Shown: positions 29,781-38,390 of the stretch, piece after piece
Layout: the number at the start of each line of letters is the position of its first letter
Position numbering within the stretch: position 1 is the first letter of the stretch
Source: a bacterium
GTDB lineage: Bacteria; Bacillota; Bacilli; Lactobacillales; Streptococcaceae
DNA length: 64,000 nt
NCBI GenBank assembly: GCA_905221435.1
Contig: CAJNDD010000001.1
Span: forward strand, 143,486-207,485
Direction of reading: 5' to 3'
Program-made: the position numbers and the translations under genes
Notes under the pieces: model-generated
Databases searched by the model: none
Told to the model about the DNA's origin: nothing
Seen by the model: only the letters and a program-made list of their open reading frames with translations

Positions 29781-30167
29781 CTATTCGCTAAATCTTAAAA
29801 AATAGCCATCTGGATCCAAAACTGCAAATTCATGAGGATAGATATAATGATCTCCAACACGAAATTCTCTTTTGGTCAGCGAACGATGGATAGGATAGTC
29901 AGCTTCCAGCAGTTTTTGGTGGAGCTGAGGGATATCTTCAATGCCAAAGGAAATATTGACACCGCGCCCGAAAGGGTAGGTTAGTTGGGCTAATTCTTCT
30001 GTGCTGCCTTCTTCTAGCATAAGTTGGCAGTCTTCAAGCGAGAGGAAGAGAAATTTCTCCTCTGGACGCTCGTATTCGACAGAAAATCCCAGCAAGTCGC
30101 AGTAGAAGTGGCGTGACTTTTCGAGGTCAGATACTACAAATTCAGGAATGACAGCTTGATAGTCCAT
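29781..30167 (-). CDS. Glyoxalase/bleomycin-resistance (VOC) family protein
   Basis: The 128-residue protein has two beta-alpha-beta-beta-beta halves of the VOC fold: FVVSDLEKSRHFYCDLLGF begins the first, and EFAVLDPDGYFLRFSE ends the second with the usual DPDG and a metal-site Glu. Members bind bleomycin-like drugs or act on small metabolites; which applies is not visible. It starts 11 bases after the exoA stop. Confidence 0.8.
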   Translation of the reverse strand: MDYQAVIPEFVVSDLEKSRHFYCDLLGFSVEYERPEEKFLFLSLEDCQLMLEEGSTEELAQLTYPFGRGVNISFGIEDIPQLHQKLLEADYPIHRSLTKREFRVGDHYIYPHEFAVLDPDGYFLRFSE

Positions 30168-30178
30168 TAGCTTTCTCC

Positions 30179-31006
30179 TTAGAGTTCAATTTCCAATACA
30201 ATCGGCGTATGGTCTTGACGCGCACCCGAGTCAATCATGTCAGACTTGGTCACCTGGTCAGCCACGCGGTTGCTAGTGAGCCAGTAGTCGATTCTCCAGC
30301 CTGTATTGTTGATTTTAGAAGTCTTGCTACGTTGTGCCCACCAAGTATAACGCTCTGGGACATCGCCGTGAAGATGACGGAAGGTGTCAGTAAATCCAGT
30401 TGCCAAAAGGTTGGTAAATCCAGCACGCTCCTCGTCTGTAAAACCAGGTGAACGGCGGTTGCTGGCAGGATTTGCAAGGTCGATTTCCTTGTGAGCTACG
30501 TTGTAGTCTCCAGTCGCAAGGACTGGTTTTTCTTTGTCTAGTTGCGCCAAATACTCAGCGTATTTGACATCCCAGACTTGACGTTCTTCCAAGCGTTTGA
30601 GACCGTCGCCAGCGTTTGGTGTGTATACTTGGGTCACGAAAAATGCATCAAATTCCAAGGTAATGATGCGACCTTCCAAATCCATGGTAGAAGGAGCACC
30701 GATTTCTGGGAAGCTGATCGTTGGTGTGAGTTCTTTCTTATAGAGGAACATGGTTCCAGCATAGCCTTTACGAGCAGGTTCTTGGGAAGAACGCCAAGTA
30801 TTTTCATAGCCTGGGAAGAGTTCAGCCAAAATTTCCAAATGTTTCTTTGTAGGCCCTTTGGCAGAAAGCTTGGTTTCTTGGATAGCGATAATATCAGCGT
30901 TTTCTGCTTGCAAGGTCCGAAGGACAGCCTGAGAGAGCTGAGCACGGGCAGAATCACTGGTCAAAGCAGCGTTGAGAGAGTCAATATTCCATGAGATGAG
31001 TTTCAT
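30179..31006 (-). CDS. exoA: Exodeoxyribonuclease III / AP endonuclease
   Basis: The 275-residue enzyme cleaves DNA at abasic sites and trims 3' ends in base excision repair. Motifs of the family are KLISWNIDSLNA (metal-site Asn), IIAIQETKLS (Glu), YTPNAGDGL, VLATGDYNVAH, GWRIDYWLTS and the final DHTPIVLEI with the catalytic His. The start at 31006 is followed at once by MKLISWN; 21 extra in-frame codons up to 31069 are hydrophobic and not part of the family. Confidence 0.95.
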   Translation of the reverse strand: MKLISWNIDSLNAALTSDSARAQLSQAVLRTLQAENADIIAIQETKLSAKGPTKKHLEILAELFPGYENTWRSSQEPARKGYAGTMFLYKKELTPTISFPEIGAPSTMDLEGRIITLEFDAFFVTQVYTPNAGDGLKRLEERQVWDVKYAEYLAQLDKEKPVLATGDYNVAHKEIDLANPASNRRSPGFTDEERAGFTNLLATGFTDTFRHLHGDVPERYTWWAQRSKTSKINNTGWRIDYWLTSNRVADQVTKSDMIDSGARQDHTPIVLEIEL

Positions 31007-31077
31007 AAAGTTACCTTTTTCATTCAGATTACAGACTATATTATACCAAAAAAAGACGCATTTCCCCAACGTATGGT

Positions 31078-31106
31078 TTGAAAAATCACCCTCTTTCGTT
31101 TATAAT
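31078..31106 (+). promoter_or_regulatory. Promoter of the DUF3290-DUF421 pair
   Basis: TTGAAA (31078-31083) and TATAAT (31101-31106) with 17-base spacing. Confidence 0.75.
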
Positions 31107-31139
31107 TAAGAATGATTTTATGAAAGGGAGTGAAAATAC

Positions 31140-31595
31140 ATGAAATTCTATTCTTATGACTATGTACTCAGCCAAATCGGTCAGCAAAATGGTATCATGG
31201 TTGGCTTTGGAATTGTTCTATTAGCTGTGACAGTTTTTTTTGCTTTTAAGGCTTATCATGATAAAAAGGGGACCAAATTTCGTGAGTTGGTCATGATTTC
31301 AGCCTTGACCTTAGTAGCTCTGCTTTTGGTCAGTATCACGACATATCAAAACAATCAAGTTTCTAACAACAAATTTCAAACCTCACTTCATTTCATCGAT
31401 CTTGTTTCCAAAGAATTGGGAGTAGACAAGTCAGAGATCTATGTCAATACTTCTGCGGACACTGATGGCGCACTTATCAAGGTAGGTGATCGCTATTATC
31501 GTGCCTTGAACGGCAGTGAGCCAGACAAGTACCTGTTAGAGAAAGTCGAATTGTATAAAACAGATGCAATTGAACTGGTGGAGGTGAACAAATGA
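31140..31595 (+). CDS. DUF3290 membrane protein
   Basis: The 151-residue protein has two membrane helices (about 18-36 and 47-65) and an extracellular C-terminal domain with KELGVDKSEIYVNTSADTDG. The length and pairing with DUF421 match DUF3290, whose function is unknown. It overlaps the next gene by 4 bases, so the two proteins are probably made together. AAGGGAG precedes the ATG. Confidence 0.75.
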   Translation: MKFYSYDYVLSQIGQQNGIMVGFGIVLLAVTVFFAFKAYHDKKGTKFRELVMISALTLVALLLVSITTYQNNQVSNNKFQTSLHFIDLVSKELGVDKSEIYVNTSADTDGALIKVGDRYYRALNGSEPDKYLLEKVELYKTDAIELVEVNK

Positions 31596-32227
31596 CACTC
31601 AATTATATGGAAATTTTAATTAAACTAGCCTTGGGTCTCTTTTCTCTGGTTTTCGTGATTAATGTGACAGGAAAGGGCAACCTGGCGCCTAACTCAGCAA
31701 TAGATCAAATTCAGAACTATGTACTAGGGGGTATCATCGGTGGGGTGATTTACAATAGCTCTATCAGTATCCTGCAGTATGCAGTTATCCTGATTATGTG
31801 GACCATTCTGGTCTTGACTCTCAAATGGCTCAACAACAATGTTCACTTTGTGAAACGTTTGATTGATGGGAAGCCAACCCTGCTCATCAAAAATGGGAAG
31901 ATTGATCCAGAAGCTTGCCGTTCGGTTGGTTTATCAGCAGCGGATGTAGCTCTTAAGCTCCGTAGCCAGGGAATTTTCCAAATGAAACAAGTCAAACGCG
32001 CTATGCAGGAGCAGAACGGTCAACTCATCGTAGTTCAAATGGGAGATGAGAATCCCAAGTATCCTGTTGTCACAGACGGTGTTATCCAAGTTGAAATTTT
32101 GGAGACCATTGGTCGGAGCGAAGAATGGTTGCTTGATAACCTCAGCAAACAAGGGTATGACAATGTGGCCAATATCTTTATCGCTGAGTATGACAAGGGT
32201 GTCGTCTCAGTCGTAACTTATGAATAA
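31592..32227 (+). CDS. DUF421 (YetF/YcaP-like) membrane protein
   Basis: The 211-residue protein has three N-terminal membrane helices, with NVTGKGNLAPNSAIDQIQNYVLGG as a family-like segment (the conserved core is LAPNSAIDQIQNYVLG), then a cytoplasmic domain with GKPTLLIKNGKIDPEA and LRSQGIF. YetF-type proteins are linked to envelope stress and spore resistance in bacilli; their biochemical role is not known. A terminator interrupted by a BOX element follows. Confidence 0.78.
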   Translation: MTLNYMEILIKLALGLFSLVFVINVTGKGNLAPNSAIDQIQNYVLGGIIGGVIYNSSISILQYAVILIMWTILVLTLKWLNNNVHFVKRLIDGKPTLLIKNGKIDPEACRSVGLSAADVALKLRSQGIFQMKQVKRAMQEQNGQLIVVQMGDENPKYPVVTDGVIQVEILETIGRSEEWLLDNLSKQGYDNVANIFIAEYDKGVVSVVTYE

Positions 32228-32230
32228 GAA

Positions 32231-32408
32231 AAACCTGGGGTCTTGTACTCTTCAAAAATCAAATTCAAACTGCGTCAACGTCGCCTTGCCGTATGTAGGT
32301 TACTGACTTCGTCAGTTCTATCTACAACCTCAAAGCAGTGCTTTGAGCAGCCTGCGGCTAGTTTCCTAGTTTGCTCTTTGATTTTCATTGAGTCTTGGCC
32401 TCAGGTTT
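32231..32408 (+). terminator. Terminator split by a BOX element
   Basis: AAACCTGGGG (32231-32240) pairs, with one mismatch, to CCTCAGGTTT (32399-32408). The BOX element lies inside the loop, flanked by TCTTG on each side (32241-32245, 32393-32397). Confidence 0.55.
32246..32392 (+). repeat. BOX repeat element, A-B-C form
   Basis: The sequence from TACTCTTC to CATTGAG has the three BOX modules: boxA with GCGTCAACGTCGCCTTGCCG (the BOX-PCR primer region), boxB with TGACTTCGTCAGTTCTATC and the perfect hairpin CTCAAAGCA-g-TGCTTTGAG, and boxC with CCTGCGGCTAGTTTCCTAG and GATTTTCATTGAG. BOX elements are typical of S. pneumoniae and close relatives, and can affect nearby expression. Confidence 0.92.
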
Positions 32409-32433
32409 CCATTTGCAATCAGAAAGGGATTTT

Positions 32434-34179
32434 ATGTCCATTATTCAAAAACTCTGGTGGTTTTTCAAGTTGGAAAAGCGCCGTTATTTAGTCGGGATTG
32501 TGGCCTTGGTCTTGGTTTCCGTCCTCAATCTCATTCCTCCCATGGTTATGGGGCGGGTGATTGACGCCATTACGTCGGGGCAACTAACCCAGCAGGCCCT
32601 CCTTCTTAATCTATTTTATCTGCTGCTGGCAGCCTTTGGGATGTACTATCTGCGCTATGTTTGGCGCATGTATATCCTTGGAACTTCCTACCGTCTGGGG
32701 CAGATCATGCGGTCTCGCTTGTTTGAGCATTTTACCAAGATGTCGCCAGCCTTTTATCAGACCTATCGGACGGGGGACTTGATGGCACACGCCACCAATG
32801 ATATCAATGCTTTAACTCGTCTCGCAGGTGGAGGTGTTATGTCTGCGGTGGATGCCTCTATCACGGCTTTGGTGACTTTGCTGACCATGCTTTTTAGCAT
32901 CTCATGGCAAATGACCTTGGTTGCCATTCTCCCCCTACCTTTCATGGCCTATGCGACTAGTCGTCTTGGGAGAAAGACTCATAAGGCCTTTGGCCAATCC
33001 CAAGCTGCCTTTTCCGAACTCAATAACAAGGTGCAGGAGTCTGTATCAGGTATCAAAGTGAGCAAGTCTTTCGGTTATCAGGCTGATGAGCTTGAGTCCT
33101 TTCAAGCAGTCAATGAATTGACCTTCCAAAAGAACCTGCAAACCATGAAATATGATAGTCTCTTTGACCCCATGGTTCTCTTGTTTGTTGGTTCGTCCTA
33201 TGTCTTAACTCTTTTGGTCGGTTCCTTGATGGTTCAGGAGGGGCAAATCACGGTTGGAAATCTGGTTACTTTTATCAGCTACTTGGATATGCTGGTCTGG
33301 CCTCTTATGGCCATTGGTTTCCTCTTTAATATTACTCAGCGAGGGAAGGTGTCCTACCAGCGGATTGAAAATCTTTTGTCTCAGGAATCACCTGTAAAAG
33401 ACCCTGAATGTCCTCTGGATAGTATTGAAAACGGATGTTTGGAGTATGCCATTGACAGTTTTGCCTTTGAAAATGAGGAGACACTGACGGATATTCACTT
33501 TAGTTTAGAAAAAGGGCAAACTCTGGGCTTAGTCGGGCAGACAGGCTCTGGGAAAACATCCTTGATTAAACTTCTCTTGCGAGAATACGATGTGGATAAG
33601 GGAGCTATTTACCTAAACGGTCACGATATTCGGAATTATCGTCTGACAGACCTTCGTAGCCTCATGGGCTATGTCCCTCAGGACCAGTTCCTCTTTGCGA
33701 CTTCGATTTTAGACAATATCCGCTTTGGCAATCCTAACTTGCCCCTTTCAGCAGTCGAGGAAGCGACTAAGCTAGCTCAAGTTTACCAAGATATTGTAGA
33801 CATGCCTCAGGGCTTTGATACAGTTATCGGTGAAAAAGGAGTCAGTCTTTCTGGTGGGCAAAAGCAGCGTCTGGCAATGAGTAGGGCTATGATTTTAGAC
33901 CCTGATATTTTGATTCTAGATGATTCCTTGTCCGCCGTGGATGCCAAAACGGAGTATGCCATCATCGACAATCTCAAGGAGACGCGGAAGGATAAGACAA
34001 CCATTATCACAGCCCATCGTCTCAGTGCAGTTGTACATGCGGATTTGATTTTAGTTCTGCAAAATGGCCAAATCATCGAACGGGGTACGCACGAAGACCT
34101 GCTAGCTTTAGATGGCTGGTATGCCCAAACCTACCAGTCTCAGCAGTTGGAAATGAAAGGAGAAGAAGATGCAGAATAA
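32434..34179 (+). CDS. Heterodimeric ABC multidrug exporter, degenerate-site subunit
   Basis: The 581-residue half-transporter has six membrane helices (about 20-300) and an ATPase domain. Walker A is GQTGSGKTS and the signature LSGGQKQRLAM is intact, but Walker B reads ILILDDSLSAVD, with Asp in place of the catalytic Glu. That is the pattern of one subunit of YheIH/BmrCD/LmrCD-like heterodimers. The ATG at 32434 follows AGAAAGGG; 13 in-frame upstream codons lie in the BOX and terminator region. It overlaps the partner gene by 11 bases. Substrate unknown, likely drugs or lipids. Confidence 0.9.
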   Translation: MSIIQKLWWFFKLEKRRYLVGIVALVLVSVLNLIPPMVMGRVIDAITSGQLTQQALLLNLFYLLLAAFGMYYLRYVWRMYILGTSYRLGQIMRSRLFEHFTKMSPAFYQTYRTGDLMAHATNDINALTRLAGGGVMSAVDASITALVTLLTMLFSISWQMTLVAILPLPFMAYATSRLGRKTHKAFGQSQAAFSELNNKVQESVSGIKVSKSFGYQADELESFQAVNELTFQKNLQTMKYDSLFDPMVLLFVGSSYVLTLLVGSLMVQEGQITVGNLVTFISYLDMLVWPLMAIGFLFNITQRGKVSYQRIENLLSQESPVKDPECPLDSIENGCLEYAIDSFAFENEETLTDIHFSLEKGQTLGLVGQTGSGKTSLIKLLLREYDVDKGAIYLNGHDIRNYRLTDLRSLMGYVPQDQFLFATSILDNIRFGNPNLPLSAVEEATKLAQVYQDIVDMPQGFDTVIGEKGVSLSGGQKQRLAMSRAMILDPDILILDDSLSAVDAKTEYAIIDNLKETRKDKTTIITAHRLSAVVHADLILVLQNGQIIERGTHEDLLALDGWYAQTYQSQQLEMKGEEDAE

Positions 34180-35911
34180 GAAAGAACAATGGGCTGTATT
34201 GAAGCGCTTGATGTCCTATCTTAAGCCCTATGGACTCCTGACCTTTTTGGCACTCAGTTTTCTCCTAGCGACTACGGTCATTAAAAGTGTCATTCCCCTT
34301 GTGGCCTCCCACTTTATCGACCAGTATCTCAGTAATCTTAACCAAATCGCTGTTACCGTTTTGCTGGCCTACTATGGCCTCTATATCCTGCAAACTCTGG
34401 TTCAGTATGTCGGCAATCTTCTCTTTGCGCGGGTGTCCTACAGTATTGTCAGAGATATTCGTCGCGATGCCTTTGCCAATATGGAAAAACTCGGCATGTC
34501 TTATTTTGACAAGACGCCAGCCGGTTCCATTGTCTCTCGTTTGACAAATGATACTGAGACCATCAGTGATATGTTTTCAGGGATTTTATCCAGCTTTATT
34601 TCAGCCGTTTTCATCTTTCTGACAACTCTGTATACCATGTTGGTGCTGGATTTTCGTTTGACAGCTTTAGTCTTGCTCTTTCTTCCCTTGATTTTCCTGT
34701 TGGTCAATCTCTATCGGAAAAAGTCAGTGAAAATCATCGAGAAAACCAGAAGTCTCTTGTCTGATATCAATAGTAAGCTGGCAGAGAATATCGAGGGAAT
34801 CAGAATTATCCAGGCCTTTAATCAAGAAAAGCGCCTGCAGGCAGAATTTGATGAGATTAACCAAGAACACTTGGTCTATGCCAACCGTTCTGTAGCCTTG
34901 GATGCCCTCTTTTTGAGACCGGCCATGAGTTTGCTGAAACTCCTAGGCTACACAGTTTTGATGGCCTACTTTGGTTACCGTGGTCTTTCTATCGGGATAA
35001 CGGCCGGAACTATGTATGCCTTTATCCAGTACATCAACCGCCTTTTTGATCCCCTGATTGAGGTGACGCAAAACTTTTCAACCCTTCAAACGTCCATGGT
35101 GTCTGCGGGCCGTGTCTTTGCCTTGATTGACGAGACGACCTATGAGCCTCTTCAAAAAGATGTGCAAGCCAAAATCAAAGAGGGCAATATCCGTTTTGAA
35201 CATGTCTGTTTCTCATATGATGGCAAGTACCAGATTCTGGATGATATTTCCTTTTCGGTTAAGAAGGGAGAAACCATTGCCTTTGTAGGTCATACAGGTT
35301 CAGGGAAATCTTCCATTATCAATGTCCTCATGCGTTTTTATGAATTTCAGTCAGGCCGCGTTCTCTTGGATGGTGTGGATATTAGAGACTACAGTCAGGA
35401 AGAACTGAGAAAGAATATCGGATTGGTCTTACAGGATCCCTTCCTCTATCATGGAACCATCAAGTCCAATATAGCCATGTACCAAGATCTTAGTGATGAA
35501 GAGGTCCAGGCTGCGGCTGCCTTTGTCGATGCAGATTCCTTTATTCAGGACCTTCCTTTGGGCTATGATGCACCTGTGTCTGAGCGTGGCTCGAGCTTTT
35601 CTACTGGACAGCGTCAGCTTCTTGCCTTTGCTAGAACAGTCGCCAGTCAGCCTAAAATCTTGATTTTGGATGAAGCGACAGCCAATATTGACTCTGAAAC
35701 AGAAAGTTTGGTTCAAGATTCCCTAGCCAAGATGAGACAGGGGCGGACGACCATTGCTATTGCCCACCGCCTTTCGACCATCCAAGACGCCAACTGCATT
35801 TATGTCTTGGACAAGGGGCGCATCATTGAGAGTGGAACCCATGAGGAACTCTTGGCCTTGGGAGGAACCTATCACAAGATGTATAGCTTGCAGGCTGGAG
35901 CTATGTCCTAA
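34169..35911 (+). CDS. Heterodimeric ABC multidrug exporter, catalytic-site subunit
   Basis: The 580-residue partner has six membrane helices and an ATPase with Walker A GHTGSGKSS and a proper catalytic Glu in ILILDEATANID, while its signature is altered (FSTGQRQLLAFA instead of LSGGQ). The two subunits are thus complementary: the intact Walker B here pairs with the intact signature of the first subunit to make one working ATP site. AGGAGAAG precedes the ATG within the upstream gene. A short BOX follows the stop. Confidence 0.9.
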   Translation: MQNKKEQWAVLKRLMSYLKPYGLLTFLALSFLLATTVIKSVIPLVASHFIDQYLSNLNQIAVTVLLAYYGLYILQTLVQYVGNLLFARVSYSIVRDIRRDAFANMEKLGMSYFDKTPAGSIVSRLTNDTETISDMFSGILSSFISAVFIFLTTLYTMLVLDFRLTALVLLFLPLIFLLVNLYRKKSVKIIEKTRSLLSDINSKLAENIEGIRIIQAFNQEKRLQAEFDEINQEHLVYANRSVALDALFLRPAMSLLKLLGYTVLMAYFGYRGLSIGITAGTMYAFIQYINRLFDPLIEVTQNFSTLQTSMVSAGRVFALIDETTYEPLQKDVQAKIKEGNIRFEHVCFSYDGKYQILDDISFSVKKGETIAFVGHTGSGKSSIINVLMRFYEFQSGRVLLDGVDIRDYSQEELRKNIGLVLQDPFLYHGTIKSNIAMYQDLSDEEVQAAAAFVDADSFIQDLPLGYDAPVSERGSSFSTGQRQLLAFARTVASQPKILILDEATANIDSETESLVQDSLAKMRQGRTTIAIAHRLSTIQDANCIYVLDKGRIIESGTHEELLALGGTYHKMYSLQAGAMS

Positions 35912-35986
35912 TACTCTTTGGAAATCTCTTCAAACCATGTCAGCTTTATCTGCAACCTCAAAGCTGTACTTTGATTTTCATTGAGC
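35912..35986 (+). repeat. Short, degenerate BOX element (boxA-boxC remnant)
   Basis: It opens with TACTCTTTGGAAATCTCTTC and ends with TTTGATTTTCATTGAG, the two BOX ends. The middle keeps CAACCTCAAAG of boxB but lacks its hairpin partner. It starts at the stop codon of the ABC gene. Confidence 0.8.
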
Positions 35987-36040
35987 ACCAGAAGGAAATC
36001 CTTCAAATTACAGATTTCTTGCACCGCCTTTTCCATTTTG

Positions 36041-36049
36041 TGGTATAAT
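36041..36049 (+). promoter_or_regulatory. Extended -10 promoter of the AATGal gene pair
   Basis: TGGTATAAT is a consensus extended -10 element about 45 bases before the next gene. A second TATAAT follows at about 36069-36074. Confidence 0.65.
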
Positions 36050-36094
36050 GAAAAATGTTGACAAATAGTATAATAAAAACAAAGGAGAAACAGC

Positions 36095-36787
36095 ATGCTG
36101 AAATGGGAAGACTTGCCTGTGGAAATGCAATCAAGCGAGGTTGAGTCCTACTACCAGCTTGTCTCTAAAAGGAAGGGTTCGCTGATTTTCAAGCGTTGCT
36201 TGGACTGTGTTCTGGCCCTGTTTTTGCTACTTTTGACTTCTCCCATCTTTCTTATCTTGAGTATTTGGATCAAGTTGGATAGCAAGGGACCTGTCATTTA
36301 CAAGCAAGAGCGCGTGACCCAGTACAACCGTCCGTTCAAGATTTGGAAGTTCCGTACTATGGTAACGGATGCGGATAAAAAAGGAAGTCTGGTGACTTCA
36401 GCTAACGACAGCCGCATTACCAAAGTGGGAAATTTCATTCGTCGTGTGCGCTTGGATGAACTGCCTCAGCTGGTCAATGTCCTTAAAGGAGAAATGTCTT
36501 TTGTCGGCACGCGACCTGAAGTGCCACGTTACACCGAGCAGTATAGCCCTGAAATGATGGCGACCTTGCTCTTGCCAGCAGGAATCACCTCTCCAGCCAG
36601 CATCAACTACAAGGATGAGGATACTATCATCAGTCAAATGACGGAGAAAGGTCTGTCAGTTGACCAAGCCTATGTAGAGCATGTCCTTCCTGAAAAGATG
36701 CGCTATAATCTCGCCTATCTCCGAGAGTTTAGTTTCCTTGGAGACATCAAAATCATGTTTCAAACCGTGTTTGAAGTGCTAAAATAA
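36095..36787 (+). CDS. Initiating sugar-1-phosphate transferase (polyprenyl-phosphate), probable teichoic-acid priming enzyme
   Basis: The 230-residue PglC/WcaJ-type enzyme moves a sugar-phosphate onto undecaprenyl phosphate. One hydrophobic membrane segment (about 36-60) is followed by the catalytic domain: PVIYKQERVTQYNRPFKIWK, KFRTM, and RLDELPQLVNVLKGEMSF with the catalytic DE pair, then VGTRPEVP. In pneumococcus the homologous gene beside the same aminotransferase is assigned to adding AATGal-1-P in teichoic acid synthesis. AAAGGAG precedes the ATG. Confidence 0.85.
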   Translation: MLKWEDLPVEMQSSEVESYYQLVSKRKGSLIFKRCLDCVLALFLLLLTSPIFLILSIWIKLDSKGPVIYKQERVTQYNRPFKIWKFRTMVTDADKKGSLVTSANDSRITKVGNFIRRVRLDELPQLVNVLKGEMSFVGTRPEVPRYTEQYSPEMMATLLLPAGITSPASINYKDEDTIISQMTEKGLSVDQAYVEHVLPEKMRYNLAYLREFSFLGDIKIMFQTVFEVLK

Positions 36788-36829
36788 AGTAGTCATGAGA
36801 AAATGAGTACAGATAAAAGGAGCAAATCA

Positions 36830-38059
36830 ATGCCAAATTACAATATTCCATTTTCACCACCCGATATTACCGAAGCTGAAATTGCCGAAGTAGCGGATAC
36901 CCTTCGTTCTGGTTGGATCACAACAGGTCCTAAGACAAAAGAACTGGAGCGTCGCTTGTCCCAATACACACAGACACCTAAGACTGTCTGCCTCAACTCT
37001 GCGACTGCGGCTCTTGAGTTGATTTTACGTGTTTTGGAAGTGGGACCAGGTGATGAAGTCATCGTTCCAGCTATGACCTATACAGCTTCATGTAGTGTCA
37101 TCACTCACGTAGGAGCGACACCTGTCATGGTGGATATTCAAGCAGATACGTTTGAGATGGACTATGACCTTCTTGAGCAAGCTATTACTGAAAAGACTAA
37201 GGTGATTATTCCGGTTGAGCTTGCAGGAATTGTTTGCGACTATGACCGTTTGTTCCAAGTTGTGGAGAAGAAACGTGATCTCTTTACTGCTTCAAGTAAG
37301 TGGCAAAAAGCCTTTAACCGTATCGTGATTGTCTCTGATAGTGCCCATGCTTTGGGATCGACCTATAAAGGGCAACCAGCTGGTTCGATCGCTGACTTTA
37401 CTTCCTTCTCATTCCATGCCGTTAAGAACTTTACAACGGCTGAGGGAGGAAGTGCGACTTGGAAGGCCAATCCAGCTATTGACGATGAAGAGATGTACAA
37501 GGAATTCCAAATCCTTTCCCTTCATGGTCAAACAAAGGATGCCCTTGCCAAGATGCAACTGGGTTCATGGGAATACGATATCGTTACACCAGCCTACAAG
37601 TGCAATATGACCGATATCATGGCTTCGATTGGTTTGGTACAATTGGACCGTTACCCTGGGTTGCTACAACGTCGTAAGGACATCGTGGATCGTTATGATC
37701 GTGGTTTTGCGGGTACTCGTATTCACCCACTGGCACACAAGACTGATACTGTCGAATCTTCACGCCACCTCTACATCACCCATGTAGAAGGTGCTAGCCT
37801 AGAAGAGCGTAACCAAATCATCCAAGAATTGGCCAAAGCAGGAATTGCAAGTAATGTACACTACAAGCCGCTTCCTCTCTTGACAGCCTATAAGAATCTT
37901 GGTTTTGATATGGCAGATTATCCAAGAGCCTATGCCTTCTTTGAAAATGAAATTACGCTTCCTCTTCATACAAAATTAAGCGATGAAGAAGTTGATTACA
38001 TCGTTAAGACTTTGGTGAGAATTTCCGAAGAAATCCTCGGTTCTGGAAAAAAATCATAA
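36830..38059 (+). CDS. DegT/DnrJ/EryC1 sugar aminotransferase, probable AATGal synthesis
   Basis: The 409-residue PLP enzyme aminates a nucleotide keto-sugar. Segments of the family are GWITTGPKTKELE, NSATAALELILRVL, PAMTYTASC, the PLP-Asp region VSDSAHALGS, and the Schiff-base Lys in SFHAVKNFTTAEGG. Together with the preceding transferase it matches the pneumococcal pair for the diaminosugar of teichoic acid. The ATG at 36830 has AAAAGGAG at 36815-36822; an in-frame ATG at 36803 lacks a good site. Confidence 0.88.
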   Translation: MPNYNIPFSPPDITEAEIAEVADTLRSGWITTGPKTKELERRLSQYTQTPKTVCLNSATAALELILRVLEVGPGDEVIVPAMTYTASCSVITHVGATPVMVDIQADTFEMDYDLLEQAITEKTKVIIPVELAGIVCDYDRLFQVVEKKRDLFTASSKWQKAFNRIVIVSDSAHALGSTYKGQPAGSIADFTSFSFHAVKNFTTAEGGSATWKANPAIDDEEMYKEFQILSLHGQTKDALAKMQLGSWEYDIVTPAYKCNMTDIMASIGLVQLDRYPGLLQRRKDIVDRYDRGFAGTRIHPLAHKTDTVESSRHLYITHVEGASLEERNQIIQELAKAGIASNVHYKPLPLLTAYKNLGFDMADYPRAYAFFENEITLPLHTKLSDEEVDYIVKTLVRISEEILGSGKKS

Positions 38060-38066
38060 AAAAATC

Positions 38067-38095
38067 TTGACAAAAAGCGGACAATAGCATATAAT
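38067..38095 (+). promoter_or_regulatory. Promoter of the stand-alone trpB
   Basis: TTGACA (38067-38072), 17-base spacer, TATAAT (38090-38095): a full-consensus promoter. Confidence 0.9.
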
Positions 38096-38102
38096 ATTCT
38101 CA

Positions 38103-38354
38103 ACAAATCAGAAAAGTAACTATTTTTGATCTTCAGGGAGCCTGTGGTGATTGTGAACAGGTGGTTAGAAGTAGTGAAAGTGGGCTGATTTTAAAAATGA
38201 ATTTGAAACAATGAAAATTCGGTGCGCACACCTTACAGTGCAACTTGTTGTTAGACAAGGCAGAGATGTAAAGGGGGATAGTCCCTTTATAATTGAGGTG
38301 GCACCGCGTTACCAACGCCCTCACACGGATTGTTTTCTGTGTGTGGGCTTTTTT
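38103..38354 (+). ncRNA. Tryptophan T-box leader upstream of the stand-alone trpB
   Basis: The T-box core AATTGAGGTGGCACCGCG is at 38291-38308. A terminator GCCCTCACAC...GTGTGTGGGC with T6 ends at 38354. A TGG in a purine-rich stretch (GAAAGTGGG, 38182-38184) is the probable Trp specifier codon. Uncharged tRNA-Trp should favour the antiterminator and let transcription continue into trpB. The fold of stem I was not computed. Confidence 0.9.
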
Positions 38355-38390
38355 CATATCTTTAAATTAATACTGAAAGAGGAAAAATTT

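Noticed and set aside
32246..32392. RUP element
   Set aside because: The CGTCGCCTTGCCG segment is the BOX-PCR primer region and the A-B-C modules fit BOX, not RUP.
36105..38059. Capsule locus
   Set aside because: A priming transferase and one aminotransferase alone, without regulators or polymerase, fit the teichoic-acid pair better than a capsule cluster.
38211..38390. N-terminal extension of the stand-alone TrpB
   Set aside because: The in-frame extension is the T-box and terminator; the ribosome site and family start are at 38391.
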